Of a stretch of 64,000 bases of DNA, positions 46,483-55,511 are shown piece after piece. The position numbers and the translations under genes were made by a program. Source of the DNA: Vibrio gelatinilyticus. GTDB taxonomy: Bacteria > Pseudomonadota > Gammaproteobacteria > Enterobacterales > Vibrionaceae. The notes beneath the pieces are model-generated. The model saw only the letters and a list, made by a program, of their open reading frames with translations, made no database searches and was not told where the DNA came from. The stretch is from the NCBI RefSeq assembly GCF_022836845.1, contig NZ_JAJNNZ010000001.1, forward strand, positions 248,001-312,000, read 5' to 3'. Within the stretch, counting starts at the first letter, position 1. Each line of letters opens with the position of its first letter.

Positions 46483-46812
46483 TTAGAAAGGCATTTTCAT
46501 GCCTGGTGGAAGTTGCATACCACCAGTCACTGAAGCCATTTTTTCTTTTTGAGTCTCTTCGACACGACGAGCGGCGTCGTTAAATGCTGCAGCAATTAAG
46601 TCTTCTAGCATTTCTTTATCGTCTTCCATTAGGCTTTCGTCGATCTCTACGCGACGAGTGCTGTGGCTGCCCGTAATGGTCACTTTCACTAGACCGGCAC
46701 CTGACTCACCAGTCACTTCCATATTTGCGATTTCTTCTTGAAGCTTTTGCATACGATCTTGCATTTGCTGGGCTTGCTTCATTAGGTTGCCCATACCGCC
46801 TTTACCAAACAT
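46483..46812 (-). CDS. ybaB: YbaB/EbfC nucleoid-associated protein
   Basis: A 109-residue dimeric DNA-binding protein. [36 protein letters not shown] is the helix-strand hallmark of the family, and the tail [11 protein letters not shown] is conserved. It binds DNA with little sequence preference and sits between dnaX and recR as in most bacteria, pointing to a replication-repair link. Confidence 0.96.
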   Translation of the reverse strand: MFGKGGMGNLMKQAQQMQDRMQKLQEEIANMEVTGESGAGLVKVTITGSHSTRRVEIDESLMEDDKEMLEDLIAAAFNDAARRVEETQKEKMASVTGGMQLPPGMKMPF

Positions 46813-46903
46813 ATTGTACTCTCTGTTGATTCAGATTTACTTAAAACATGGGGGTAGATTTACCAAATTGCAACCCCATGAGCGCTGTTTTTATTCACCA
46901 CTC

Positions 46904-49033
46904 TTATAGCGGTCGAACACTTGATTCATCTAGCTCCGCAGAAAATCGAGTTGCCAAAAACTGAATGTTACGATCTTCTTCAAGACTGGAGAAAGCCTGC
47001 TGCAATTTCTGTTGGTACAGTTGCTCTCTAAGTTCCAAAGGTGTGACGCCCTCTTCACCGATCTGTACTGATAAATGACACTCCGTTTGTAATTCACGAT
47101 TTAGGGCATCCAGCAATTGAGCTTGGTTTCTTTCTGTATTGAGATGAGCGTGTGACGAACGGAGTTGTAAAGCAATGGTTGAACCATCTTTTGAATAAGC
47201 CGCATTCAATGCGAGTTGCTCTACCATTTTCGCAGTAGCTAATGTTTCTACTAGCGCAGACCATTCGTCTTTCGCTACCGCTTCCTCCAGCAACAATTCC
47301 GCCATTTCTGGTGTTTTTACGTGCTCTAGAGCGCTTTTGATTTGCGTAGGGGTAAGCTCACTCTTCTTTTCGACCACAGGCTCATTAATGGGCTGCCAAC
47401 GATAAGGTTCATCCTTCACTTCACTATGACGTTTAGCAGACATCGCAACATCTGACGAAGGTGGCGTCAACGATTTACGCTGCGCGACTCGTTCCAGTAC
47501 TGAACTGGATTCAGATGTTGCTTTGGTCTTTTTTGCAAAGTTACTCGGATCTTTCTTCTGTTCAGATAAGCCCTGGCGCTGAGAGCGAAGTTGGTGTCTT
47601 AGGCCTCTAGCAACTGGAGCTGCTGGAGATGGCATTTCTGCTTTCACTTCAGGCTTATCTGTAGCTGTTTTTTCCCTATGTGGTGAAACGCCCGGTGGCA
47701 TCTCAGTCATAGGCTGAACTGCATATTCTTCGTAATCACGCTGTTGTGATACAGGTTCCGTTTGCGCATATTGCTCTGTCGCCACATAATGCGGTGGCGG
47801 TGTATGGCTACCTAGCGAAGAGTCGCCTTGCGCCCTGTCACTCTCGCGTGGCGTAGCTTGTGGTTGAAAAGATGCTTGGGGCGCGGTCGCCTCATGGTTT
47901 GGTTGTGGCACACTTGGAGCAACGACAATTTCATTGGCAGAGAGGGTCGCTGCAGGTTTAAATGCCAACATTCTCAACAACGTCATTTCGACGGCAATCC
48001 GCTCGGTCGGAGACGAGGGTAAATCCTGCCGCCCTTTCAATGCAATTTGATAATACAATTGAACATCTTGAGGTGAGATAAGCCCAGCAAGCTGCTCTAT
48101 CTTATTGGCATCAGAACTGTCTTTATCGAGGCTTGCAGGTAATGCTTGATACATGGCAATGCGATGCAGTTGCGTTGCAAGTTCTTGCAATAAAGAATCC
48201 CAATCAACGCCATTTACTGCCAACTGCTCAATGGCTTGTATCAGCACTTCCCCCTGATAGCTGGCTATAGCTTCTAAGATATGAATCGCATGAGCCGTGT
48301 CCAGCACGCCTAACATTCGACTCACAGAGTCGGCGCTAATCGCTCCATTTCCTAAAGCAATCGCTTGATCTGTCAGGCTCAATGCATCTCGCATACTTCC
48401 ATCAGCGGCATACGCCAGTAGTGGAAGAGACTTAGCCTCAGCGTCAACCTGTTCTTGCTTAAGAATATGAGCAAGTTGCTTTTGAATATCATCAACCGTA
48501 ATCGGTTTCAGGTGAAACTGAAGGCAGCGTGACAATATCGTCATCGGTAGCTTTTGAGGATCGGTCGTCGCCAATAAAAACTTAACGTATTCTGGTGGCT
48601 CTTCCAACGTTTTCAAAAGTGCGTTAAAACTGTGTCTAGAGAGCATATGTACCTCATCGATGAGGTACACTTTAAATCGATTGCGAGCCGGCTTATATTG
48701 CACGTTATCAAGCAATTCGCGCGTATCTTCGACTTTGGTTCTTGAAGCTGCATCGATTTCGAGTAAATCAACACTACGACCTTCGTCGATTTCAATACAA
48801 GTTGAACACACGCCACAAGGAGACGATGTGATGCCCGTTTCGCAGTTTAAGCCCTTTGCAAATAAACGCCCTATGGACGTTTTACCAACCCCTCGAGTCC
48901 CGCTCAATAAGTAAGCGTGGTGTAATCGGTTTTGTTCCAGGGCGTTCTCTAGAGCAGTCAGGACATGTGATTGACCAATCACTTCAGAGAATTTACGTGG
49001 GCGCCATTTACGCGCTAAAGCGAGATAACTCAT
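46904..49033 (-). CDS. dnaX: DnaX, DNA polymerase III tau (and possibly gamma) subunit
   Basis: A 709-residue clamp-loader ATPase. The Walker A motif is GTRGVGKTSIGR, the zinc module CGVCSTCIEIDEG, Walker B YLIDEVHML (DEVH), and the SRC motif is in ILSRCLQF. Residues from about 370 to 560 form a linker rich in Gln, Pro and Ser, then the tau C-terminal domains that bind DnaB and the polymerase. Codons 500-502 read GCA AAA AAG, which contains the A AAA AAG slippery heptamer of E. coli dnaX; a -1 stop follows within six codons, so a shorter gamma of about 507 residues may be made. It follows apt by 15 bp. Confidence 0.97.
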   Translation of the reverse strand: MSYLALARKWRPRKFSEVIGQSHVLTALENALEQNRLHHAYLLSGTRGVGKTSIGRLFAKGLNCETGITSSPCGVCSTCIEIDEGRSVDLLEIDAASRTKVEDTRELLDNVQYKPARNRFKVYLIDEVHMLSRHSFNALLKTLEEPPEYVKFLLATTDPQKLPMTILSRCLQFHLKPITVDDIQKQLAHILKQEQVDAEAKSLPLLAYAADGSMRDALSLTDQAIALGNGAISADSVSRMLGVLDTAHAIHILEAIASYQGEVLIQAIEQLAVNGVDWDSLLQELATQLHRIAMYQALPASLDKDSSDANKIEQLAGLISPQDVQLYYQIALKGRQDLPSSPTERIAVEMTLLRMLAFKPAATLSANEIVVAPSVPQPNHEATAPQASFQPQATPRESDRAQGDSSLGSHTPPPHYVATEQYAQTEPVSQQRDYEEYAVQPMTEMPPGVSPHREKTATDKPEVKAEMPSPAAPVARGLRHQLRSQRQGLSEQKKDPSNFAKKTKATSESSSVLERVAQRKSLTPPSSDVAMSAKRHSEVKDEPYRWQPINEPVVEKKSELTPTQIKSALEHVKTPEMAELLLEEAVAKDEWSALVETLATAKMVEQLALNAAYSKDGSTIALQLRSSHAHLNTERNQAQLLDALNRELQTECHLSVQIGEEGVTPLELREQLYQQKLQQAFSSLEEDRNIQFLATRFSAELDESSVRPL
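47511..47534 (-). other. Candidate dnaX -1 frameshift site
   Basis: The heptamer A AAA AAG (47534-47528 on the minus strand) is in the dnaX frame at codons 500-502. A -1 shift would add Asp-Gln-Ser-Asn-Ile and end at TGA (47513-47511). A hairpin TCCAGT/ACTGGA (47509-47493) lies 18 nt past the heptamer. In E. coli the same heptamer gives gamma. Confidence 0.6.
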
Positions 49034-49048
49034 TAATTGGGTACCTAA

Positions 49049-49594
49049 TTAGTGACCGTCAAACTCACAGATGCTATACACTTCAATACCAAGAGCTTCC
49101 AGACGCTTATCTCCACCGATTTCAGGTAGGTTGATTACAAACGCAGCATGGTGAACGTCTCCACCTAACTGGCGGATCAGTTTTGTTGTCGCTTCGATCG
49201 TACCGCCCGTTGCCAGCAAGTCATCTACCATCAAGACCTTGTCGCCTTCAACAATAGCATCGACATGGATTTCTAAGGTATCCATACCATATTCTAGTTC
49301 ATAGCTCTGAGCGACCGTCTCTCTAGGCAATTTTCCTGGTTTACGCACAGGTACAAAGCCCAAGCCAAGCTCTAGAGCAAGTGGAGCTCCAAACAGGAAT
49401 CCACGAGCTTCTGTGCCAACAACTTTGGTAAAGCCTTGATCTTTGTATTTTTCAATTAGAATATCGATAGTCGCTTTGTACGCCGCAGCATCTTCCATAA
49501 GGCTCGTTACATCACGGAACAAAATCCCTGGTTTAGGGTAATCTGGAATGCTTTTGATGCTGGATTTTATCTGTGAGATTTTTTCGATTGTCAT
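49049..49594 (-). CDS. apt: Apt, adenine phosphoribosyltransferase
   Basis: A 181-residue purine salvage enzyme making AMP from adenine and PRPP. The PRPP motif is [24 protein letters not shown] and [17 protein letters not shown] are family segments. The ATG at 49594 gives the family length; the upstream open frame to 49714 is rejected. It is first in the apt-dnaX-ybaB-recR group. Confidence 0.96.
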   Translation of the reverse strand: MTIEKISQIKSSIKSIPDYPKPGILFRDVTSLMEDAAAYKATIDILIEKYKDQGFTKVVGTEARGFLFGAPLALELGLGFVPVRKPGKLPRETVAQSYELEYGMDTLEIHVDAIVEGDKVLMVDDLLATGGTIEATTKLIRQLGGDVHHAAFVINLPEIGGDKRLEALGIEVYSICEFDGH

Positions 49595-49741
49595 AGTGTC
49601 ATTCTCTGGGGAGCACTGAAAGATCATCGACCTTACTAAGTGCCAAAATAATATTGCGATATTCTGGAAGCAACACTTGCGTGCTTTCCTATCGTCTAAA
49701 AAACAAATGTCCACCTAACTGTGGACACACATTCTTCGATT

Positions 49742-50152
49742 TTAGAGATTTTCGCCTCTATCAGCAACCGACTCCTTCACAGGAATCCGTAAAAAGAAGC
49801 TCACCAGCGCAACCAAAAAGCAAAGTAGTGCAAGCTTTAACCACATATGGGGGACCATATAGATCGAGAATGCAAAGCTAGCTAAAATGAGGATCAGCCC
49901 TTTGATTCGAACCGTAGCAGATATCGAGCGATGTAACTGCCACTCTATTAACACTGGGCCAAGATGTTTATTGCGCAGTAGCCATTGATGGAAACCAGGG
50001 CTTCCTCTTAAGAAGCATGCACTTGCAAGGAGAATAAACGGAGTCGTAGGTAGGAGGGGTAGCAAAATACCGATAGCACCTAATACTAGGCTAAGGCCCC
50101 CTGCTGCGTTCCACAAAAAACGCCGCAGGGAATTTATTTTTAATTTACTCAA
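49742..50152 (-). CDS. ybaN: YbaN family inner-membrane protein (DUF454)
   Basis: A 136-residue membrane protein with about three helices. GAIGILLPLLPTTPFILLAS and FHQWLLRNKHLGPVL are the DUF454/YbaN hallmarks; the function is unknown. E. coli ybaN lies next to apt, matching the context here. The start is TTG at 50152, which overlaps the TGA of the preceding 43-residue gene, so translation is probably coupled; no separate ribosome site is evident. Confidence 0.9.
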   Translation of the reverse strand: MSKLKINSLRRFLWNAAGGLSLVLGAIGILLPLLPTTPFILLASACFLRGSPGFHQWLLRNKHLGPVLIEWQLHRSISATVRIKGLILILASFAFSIYMVPHMWLKLALLCFLVALVSFFLRIPVKESVADRGENL

Positions 50153-50280
50153 AAACCAGCATACCCATTGAGAACTCTAATCCAAGTTAGAGTAGCGGGA
50201 AGTGTTGGGATAAGCAATACGGCAATAAAACCTAAAAAGTAAAAAATATTGTAAGGTTCTTTAAATTCTGTATCGGACAT
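50149..50280 (-). CDS. 43-residue membrane microprotein coupled to ybaN
   Basis: A small open frame: MSDTEFKEPYNIFYFLGFIA, then a hydrophobic stretch with VLLIPTLPATLTWIRVLNGY. It reads as a single-helix membrane protein with an aromatic entry and a Pro-rich exit. Its TGA stop overlaps the TTG start of ybaN by 2 nt, a coupling layout, which supports it as a real gene. I do not recognise a family. A strong ribosome site is not obvious before its ATG. Confidence 0.6.
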   Translation of the reverse strand: MSDTEFKEPYNIFYFLGFIAVLLIPTLPATLTWIRVLNGYAGF

Positions 50281-50374
50281 TTACTAAGCTCTTTGTTGTG
50301 TAATTGGGCAGTGTTCCAACCCCATGGGCTGGCAGTAAATCGCCATTCAAAAGCGAATAAGCAAGAAGGACCAA

Positions 50375-50418
50375 AAATAAAAAAGGAAGCCTAATTCAGA
50401 ACAAGTCCGACGGCCTCC
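50375..50418 (-). terminator. Intrinsic terminator of the rssB-like gene
   Basis: On the minus strand GGAGGCC pairs with GGCTTCC (one G-U), with a 20-nt loop, followed by TTTTTTATTTTT. It lies about 80 bp past the response-regulator stop. Confidence 0.7.
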
Positions 50419-50499
50419 CAATCACAGTTGGTAACATTTTTACTATAACTTAATTACATGATGCAAAAAACAGACTAAAACTGTGGTTATTGTGCTATC

Positions 50500-51597
50500 T
50501 CATTGATTGAGACGCCCAGATTTGATATCCCAACAAAAATTCGTTGTCCCAACTTTGCTTAGCGTGAGCTTGCTGTCTTCATCAATCGACAACTCTTTTG
50601 TCATGAAATTTCCGATACACCCCTCACCGAGTCGTTTAGCACCGGAAATATTGTAGTTGGCGTCATTGCTCTCCCAACGACAATTCAACCCCGCTGGTAG
50701 AATTGACAACGTGCCTTCCGTCAAATCAGCAACACCAAAAATAGCTTCGACCGAGCGCGCATAAGAAGAACAGTTCAACCCTTTTTCCACATTATCAGCA
50801 AGCTGTTTTAAATCCACAACATTATGGTGCAACCGGCGTACATAGTCGTCAAATAACGCCCTGACTAACAAAGTACTGGCGATGCCACCAGATTCACTCG
50901 ACGATGGATCTACCAGATAAAACGCCAGTTGGCCGCTCATTAGCCACGTATAGTCGAACACTAGGGGCATGCAATCCGCTGATTGTAGAAGCCGATAACT
51001 GCAATGCCACACCCCTTGCCTAGAATCTTTTTCAGGCAATAAGGCGTTGAGTAATTCCCGAGCCGCATTCGGATTTTCTTCTAAAAACTTGAGGTGCCAT
51101 TGAAGCTCTTTTTCGTCGTCTGATTCCATTTCACCTAAACGAAACCAACGATCGATAAAATCCTTCTCTCCGACGTCCATGGAGTTATCATCGAGCACTT
51201 TTCCTATAGAATGTTCTAAATGTTGATAGTCTCTTATAGGCTTACTCAAGAAGTCTTTTACCCCAAAGCGCAACGCCTTCGCGATGTCTGACATATCACC
51301 CGTCGCCGATATAACGATTAAGGGTAAGTCAGGATATTCTAACCCGACCTCCTCGACAAACTCGATACCATTCAAAAGTGGCATTGCGAGATCGCACAAG
51401 ACCACATCGGGAACGCTACTATTAAGCGCTTTCAAACCCTCTACTCCGTCAGCAGCTTCAACTACAGTATGGCCAATTGCCTCCAAATAAGTTCGAGTTA
51501 CATTTCTAAAAATAGGATCGTCATCGACGACCATAATATGCGCGGATCCTCGCTGTTGCCCTACAGCTTCAGCTACCTGACTGTCAGTTCTAGACAT
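50500..51597 (-). CDS. rssB: RssB-like response regulator (sigma-S adaptor type)
   Basis: A 365-residue protein with an N-terminal receiver (about 20-140) and a C-terminal domain resembling a degenerate PP2C phosphatase. The phosphoacceptor aspartate is in VLCDLAMPLLNG. SATGDMSDIAKALRFGV and LKPIRD-like (SKPIRD) segments match E. coli RssB closely, as does LLVRALFDDYVRRL in the C-terminal part. RssB delivers RpoS to ClpXP in E. coli. The C-terminal domain lacks the usual metal aspartates of an active phosphatase. The ATG at 51597 follows GAGG better than the GTG at 51612. It is flanked by the LysR gene (divergent) and a terminator. Confidence 0.8.
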   Translation of the reverse strand: MSRTDSQVAEAVGQQRGSAHIMVVDDDPIFRNVTRTYLEAIGHTVVEAADGVEGLKALNSSVPDVVLCDLAMPLLNGIEFVEEVGLEYPDLPLIVISATGDMSDIAKALRFGVKDFLSKPIRDYQHLEHSIGKVLDDNSMDVGEKDFIDRWFRLGEMESDDEKELQWHLKFLEENPNAARELLNALLPEKDSRQGVWHCSYRLLQSADCMPLVFDYTWLMSGQLAFYLVDPSSSESGGIASTLLVRALFDDYVRRLHHNVVDLKQLADNVEKGLNCSSYARSVEAIFGVADLTEGTLSILPAGLNCRWESNDANYNISGAKRLGEGCIGNFMTKELSIDEDSKLTLSKVGTTNFCWDIKSGRLNQ

Positions 51598-51904
51598 AAA
51601 GCTACGCCTCACAAAAACAAAAAGCGTTTGTTATTATTATTTATTGTGTTCGATCTGTTCTAGCTCAAATTCCTTTAGTGAAATTTGAGTATATTAACTT
51701 TAGGCAAAAAAACGCCTTTATACAAATATACCGCTTTTAGCCAAGATCTAATACAATATAAGAAATAGCTGATAAAACATCAGTATACGGATAGGTTGAC
51801 ACCATTACATTCGGCATTTCAATAAAATAACAATATTAACATTAAAGGTCGTGATACCGGTTCACCCTACCCCCAAAACCAAATCATTAGAAGTGTTTGA
51901 ACAT

Positions 51905-52780
51905 ATGAAACTAGATGACTTAAATCTATTCCGACTGGTTGTTGAACATGGGAGCTATACAGCAACGTCACGTAAGACCATGATCCCAGTTGCTACGATC
52001 ACTCGGAGAATCCAAGCACTTGAAGATTCACTCAACCTTCGACTGTTGAACCGCCACGCACGCAAATTATCTCTCACTGAGGCTGGCGAGCGTTTTTATA
52101 AAGAGTGCTCGCCTTTACTACAACGCTTAACGGCGACATCTGAAGAAATTGCCGACGAGTGCAAAGGAGCCTCGGGTAAACTCAGAATATCAGCGCCGTC
52201 TAACCTAACTAAGCGCATGATGATGCCGATGTTCAATGTGTTTATGACAGAGTACCCAGATATCAATCTCGAACTCACTATGAGCAACCATGCTGATCAG
52301 CTTGATCCTACAGAGTGGGACGTCATTTTTCGCGTCGGTCCGCAACGTGATTCAAGCTTAATCGCACGTAAGATCAGCTCAGTAGAGGATATCTTAATTG
52401 CTAGCCCTGCATATCTGGCAAAATATGGGCAGCCTAAGCACGCCGAGGAACTGACTCAGCATAACTTATTGAAAGGGATGCCATTGATTAAGTGGCAACT
52501 GCGCAATGGCAATGACGAAACCATAATAAATAGCAGTAAGGGACGCTTCGAAGCGAATGGGCTGAGTGTGGTGCGCAGTGCGTGCTCTGCTGGGCTGGGT
52601 ATCACCTTGATGCCCAATGTGATGATTCGAGAATACATAGAAGAAGGCAGCTTAGTCCGTGTATTGCCCGATTGGAGCGCCAACCCTCGTGATATTTATA
52701 TGCTTTACAACCACAAAGATCACTTACCCGAAAAAGTAAGATTGTTTATCGACTTTGTGATTGCCTATCACTTAGACTAA
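51905..52780 (+). CDS. LysR-family transcriptional regulator
   Basis: A 291-residue LysR-type regulator: winged HTH at the N-terminus (LNLFRLVVEHGSYTATSRKTM, VATITRRIQALEDSLNLRLL) and a C-terminal effector-binding domain (about 90-290). The ATG at 51905 is chosen over 51851 because MKLDDLNLFRLV is the standard LysR start. Target genes and inducer are unknown; rssB is divergent 307 bp away. It ends at a bidirectional terminator with purF. Confidence 0.9.
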   Translation: MKLDDLNLFRLVVEHGSYTATSRKTMIPVATITRRIQALEDSLNLRLLNRHARKLSLTEAGERFYKECSPLLQRLTATSEEIADECKGASGKLRISAPSNLTKRMMMPMFNVFMTEYPDINLELTMSNHADQLDPTEWDVIFRVGPQRDSSLIARKISSVEDILIASPAYLAKYGQPKHAEELTQHNLLKGMPLIKWQLRNGNDETIINSSKGRFEANGLSVVRSACSAGLGITLMPNVMIREYIEEGSLVRVLPDWSANPRDIYMLYNHKDHLPEKVRLFIDFVIAYHLD

Positions 52781-52782
52781 AA

Positions 52783-52807
52783 AAAACCAGAGCTAAGCTC
52801 TGGTTTT
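52783..52807. terminator. Bidirectional terminator, LysR gene / purF
   Basis: AAAACCAGAGC and GCTCTGGTTTT are perfect 11-bp arms around TAA, between convergent genes. Confidence 0.92.
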
Positions 52808-52855
52808 CTTCATTTCGTTTTGGTAAGTAGGCCACAACTGTCGTTAGCCACTTAT

Positions 52856-54370
52856 CTATGCGCCTTCATTATGCAGTTCTAAATTGGCTAAATCTTGCTG
52901 GAGTTCGCGCTGGATTTTAGAGTCATCACTGCGTAATGACTCTAGGTAATCAAGGTATTTCTGATCAATATCACCAGTAACGTATTCACCATTAAATACC
53001 GAAGTCTCAAACTTCACAATATCAGGGTTACCCTCACCGACTGCTGAAATAAGATCAGGTAGGGTTTGATAAATCAACGCGTCAGCGCCTATTTGTTGGC
53101 AGATCGCATCGTTATCACGGCCGTGCGCAATTAACTCATTTGCACTTGGCATATCGATACCATATACGTTAGGGAAACGAATTTCAGGTGCAGCCGATAC
53201 CATAAAGACCTTATTGGCACCTGAGTCGCGCGCCATCTCTATGATTTGCTCTGAAGTTGTACCACGTACAATCGAATCATCCACTAATAGAACATTTTTG
53301 CCTTTGAACTCAGAGCGAATAGCGTTCAACTTACGACGCACCGATTTTTTGCGTTGCTGCTGACCAGGCATAATAAAGGTACGTCCAACGTAGCGGTTTT
53401 TCACAAAACCTTGCCTGTAGGGTTTTTCTATCGCTTGAGCAATTTGCAGTGCGATATCACATGAAGTTTCTGGGATTGGGATAACTACATCGATATCCAG
53501 ATGTTGATATTCAGCTTGAATTCGCTCACCAAGCTTTTTACCCATTTCAACACGCGCACTGTACACAGAAATTTTGTCGATAAACGAATCAGGACGAGCA
53601 AAATACACAAATTCAAAAACACACGGATTTAGCGTTGGGTTATCCGCGCATTGTCGAGTATGTAGTTCGCCGTCAAATGTAACATAAATACCTTCACCAG
53701 GAGCAACATCACGAACAAAATCAAAGCCTACTGCGTCTAACGCTACAGACTCCGATGCAACCATGTATTCGTTCTTGCCATCGACAATACGCTTACCAAG
53801 GCAAAGAGGACGAATGCCTTTCGGGTCGCGAAATGCCACCATACCGTGGCCGATGATCATCGCCGCCACCGCATAGGCGCCTTTTATCGCGCGATGAACA
53901 TTAGTCACTGCACGAAACACATCTTCCGATGTGACATTGCCTTTTACTGTGTCAATTTCGTGGGCAAGTACGTTTAACAGAACTTCTGAGTCAGACGTCG
54001 TATTTAGGTGACGTCTGTCTTTTTGAAACAATTTTTCACGAATATCGTTCGCGTTGGTTAAATTACCATTGTGCGCAAGCGTGATACCGAATGGAGAGTT
54101 AACATAAAAAGGTTGTGCTTCTGAAGCGCTTGAGCTGCCAGCTGTTGGGTAACGAACATGACCAATACCCACATTACCCTGGAGTCTTTGCATGTGCTTG
54201 GCTTCAAATACATCTTTTACAAGACCATTCGCCTTACGCAGACGAAAACGATTGCTTTCAATGGTAACAATACCAGCGGCATCTTGGCCACGATGCTGTA
54301 AAACAGTCAAAGCGTCATAGATAGACTGATTCACAGGCGTTGTGCCAACGATTCCAACAATACCACACAT
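52856..54370 (-). CDS. purF: PurF, amidophosphoribosyltransferase
   Basis: A 504-residue enzyme for the first step of purine synthesis, making phosphoribosylamine from PRPP and glutamine. The N-terminal nucleophile is Cys2 of MCGIVGIVG (Cys1 of the mature enzyme). The PRPP motif is [13 protein letters not shown]. Length fits the gammaproteobacterial enzyme, which lacks the propeptide of the Bacillus type. It follows cvpA by 33 bp, the classical cvpA-purF pair. Confidence 0.97.
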   Translation of the reverse strand: MCGIVGIVGTTPVNQSIYDALTVLQHRGQDAAGIVTIESNRFRLRKANGLVKDVFEAKHMQRLQGNVGIGHVRYPTAGSSSASEAQPFYVNSPFGITLAHNGNLTNANDIREKLFQKDRRHLNTTSDSEVLLNVLAHEIDTVKGNVTSEDVFRAVTNVHRAIKGAYAVAAMIIGHGMVAFRDPKGIRPLCLGKRIVDGKNEYMVASESVALDAVGFDFVRDVAPGEGIYVTFDGELHTRQCADNPTLNPCVFEFVYFARPDSFIDKISVYSARVEMGKKLGERIQAEYQHLDIDVVIPIPETSCDIALQIAQAIEKPYRQGFVKNRYVGRTFIMPGQQQRKKSVRRKLNAIRSEFKGKNVLLVDDSIVRGTTSEQIIEMARDSGANKVFMVSAAPEIRFPNVYGIDMPSANELIAHGRDNDAICQQIGADALIYQTLPDLISAVGEGNPDIVKFETSVFNGEYVTGDIDQKYLDYLESLRSDDSKIQRELQQDLANLELHNEGA

Positions 54371-54403
54371 GTGTTAATCCTCGATTTTCGACGTTTTCTG
54401 GCA

Positions 54404-54895
54404 CTAAATGGTGCCAGACAAAAAACTCGATGTTGCTTCAATATGTTCAAAAAATGGCTGAATGACTAGCTTAAAATGGGGAACCAATTCTGATGCTTTC
54501 CACCAATCACTACCATTCAACGTCGTGAATGTATCTATAAAGAACAAGACCGCAGAGATTATAAGCACACCTCGTAAGGCACCAAATACAACTCCCAAGA
54601 TCCGGTCTGTACCGGACAGCCCTGTCTTATCTACTAATTGTCCGATGACATAATTGATCAGTGCTCCGACAATCAAAGTTGCGATAAATAAAGCGGCGAT
54701 TGCTGCTCCATTACGAAACATCTCGTCTTTGATATTGGAAAAATACACCGCTAATTTTGCGTAGTACTGGCTCGCTATAAAAAACGCCCCAAACCAAATC
54801 ACCAATGACATTGCTTCTTTAGCAAAGCCTCGAACTAAACTGATCAAAGCCGACAGGCTAATCACACCTAGAATGACAAAATCTAGCCAATTCAT
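54404..54895 (-). CDS. cvpA: CvpA family inner-membrane protein
   Basis: A 163-residue membrane protein with about four helices, required for colicin V production in E. coli and linked to envelope stress. WLDFVILGVISLSALISLVRGFAKEA is the family N-terminus. It precedes purF as in most gammaproteobacteria. The biochemical role is not established. Confidence 0.93.
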   Translation of the reverse strand: MNWLDFVILGVISLSALISLVRGFAKEAMSLVIWFGAFFIASQYYAKLAVYFSNIKDEMFRNGAAIAALFIATLIVGALINYVIGQLVDKTGLSGTDRILGVVFGALRGVLIISAVLFFIDTFTTLNGSDWWKASELVPHFKLVIQPFFEHIEATSSFLSGTI

Positions 54896-54956
54896 AAATT
54901 CTTCATCTCAACTTGGCGCGCATTTTAACAGAAAAAAACACGACGCAAACGTTTTC

Positions 54957-55502
54957 TTATGGATTAAGTGGTTTAAATTTGAGCAATTGACCTTTAGAAC
55001 CGGTGATTTTTTCCAATTCTTTCATTTGTCGCTCTAATTTACTTTTTGAAACATCGGGACCAATGATCACGCGAGTAAAATTACTTTCCTGCTTTGCGTG
55101 CGCCTGATAGCCCTGTTTTTGCAAATCTTTCACCAACAGCTTAGCATTTTCCGCATTTTTCAAAGCCATCAATTGAATGATCCACCCACTGTCTTGATAA
55201 TCATTGCGTTCTTGAACATCGACAACCTTTAACTCTACGCTGTCTTTGTTATCAGAGGTTGCAATTTCAGCCTCACCAACCGTTGCCTGAACTGGGGCAT
55301 CAGGTAAAACCGATTCGCTCTCGACAGGCTCTAGGACCTCAAAGTTTTCAACTTCTCTATTCACTTCAGGTTTAATTGGGATACTCGCAAACTCTTCTTT
55401 ATAGTGGAGCTTCTTTCCATCTAATAGATCGGGAAGTATGATGACCCCTACCGCGACTAAAACAATAGTACCGACGAGGCGACTTTGAAACTTACTGGCC
55501 AT
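54957..55502 (-). CDS. dedD: SPOR-domain cell-division protein (DedD-like)
   Basis: A 181-residue protein with one N-terminal membrane helix (LVGTIVLVAVGVIILPDLLDG), an acidic linker and a C-terminal SPOR domain (about 100-180, starting GWIIQLMALKNAENAKLLVKDL). SPOR domains bind denuded glycan at the division site, and DedD aids septation. The gene order folC-dedD-cvpA-purF matches E. coli. Confidence 0.93.
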   Translation of the reverse strand: MASKFQSRLVGTIVLVAVGVIILPDLLDGKKLHYKEEFASIPIKPEVNREVENFEVLEPVESESVLPDAPVQATVGEAEIATSDNKDSVELKVVDVQERNDYQDSGWIIQLMALKNAENAKLLVKDLQKQGYQAHAKQESNFTRVIIGPDVSKSKLERQMKELEKITGSKGQLLKFKPLNP

Positions 55503-55511
55503 TATTACTCC

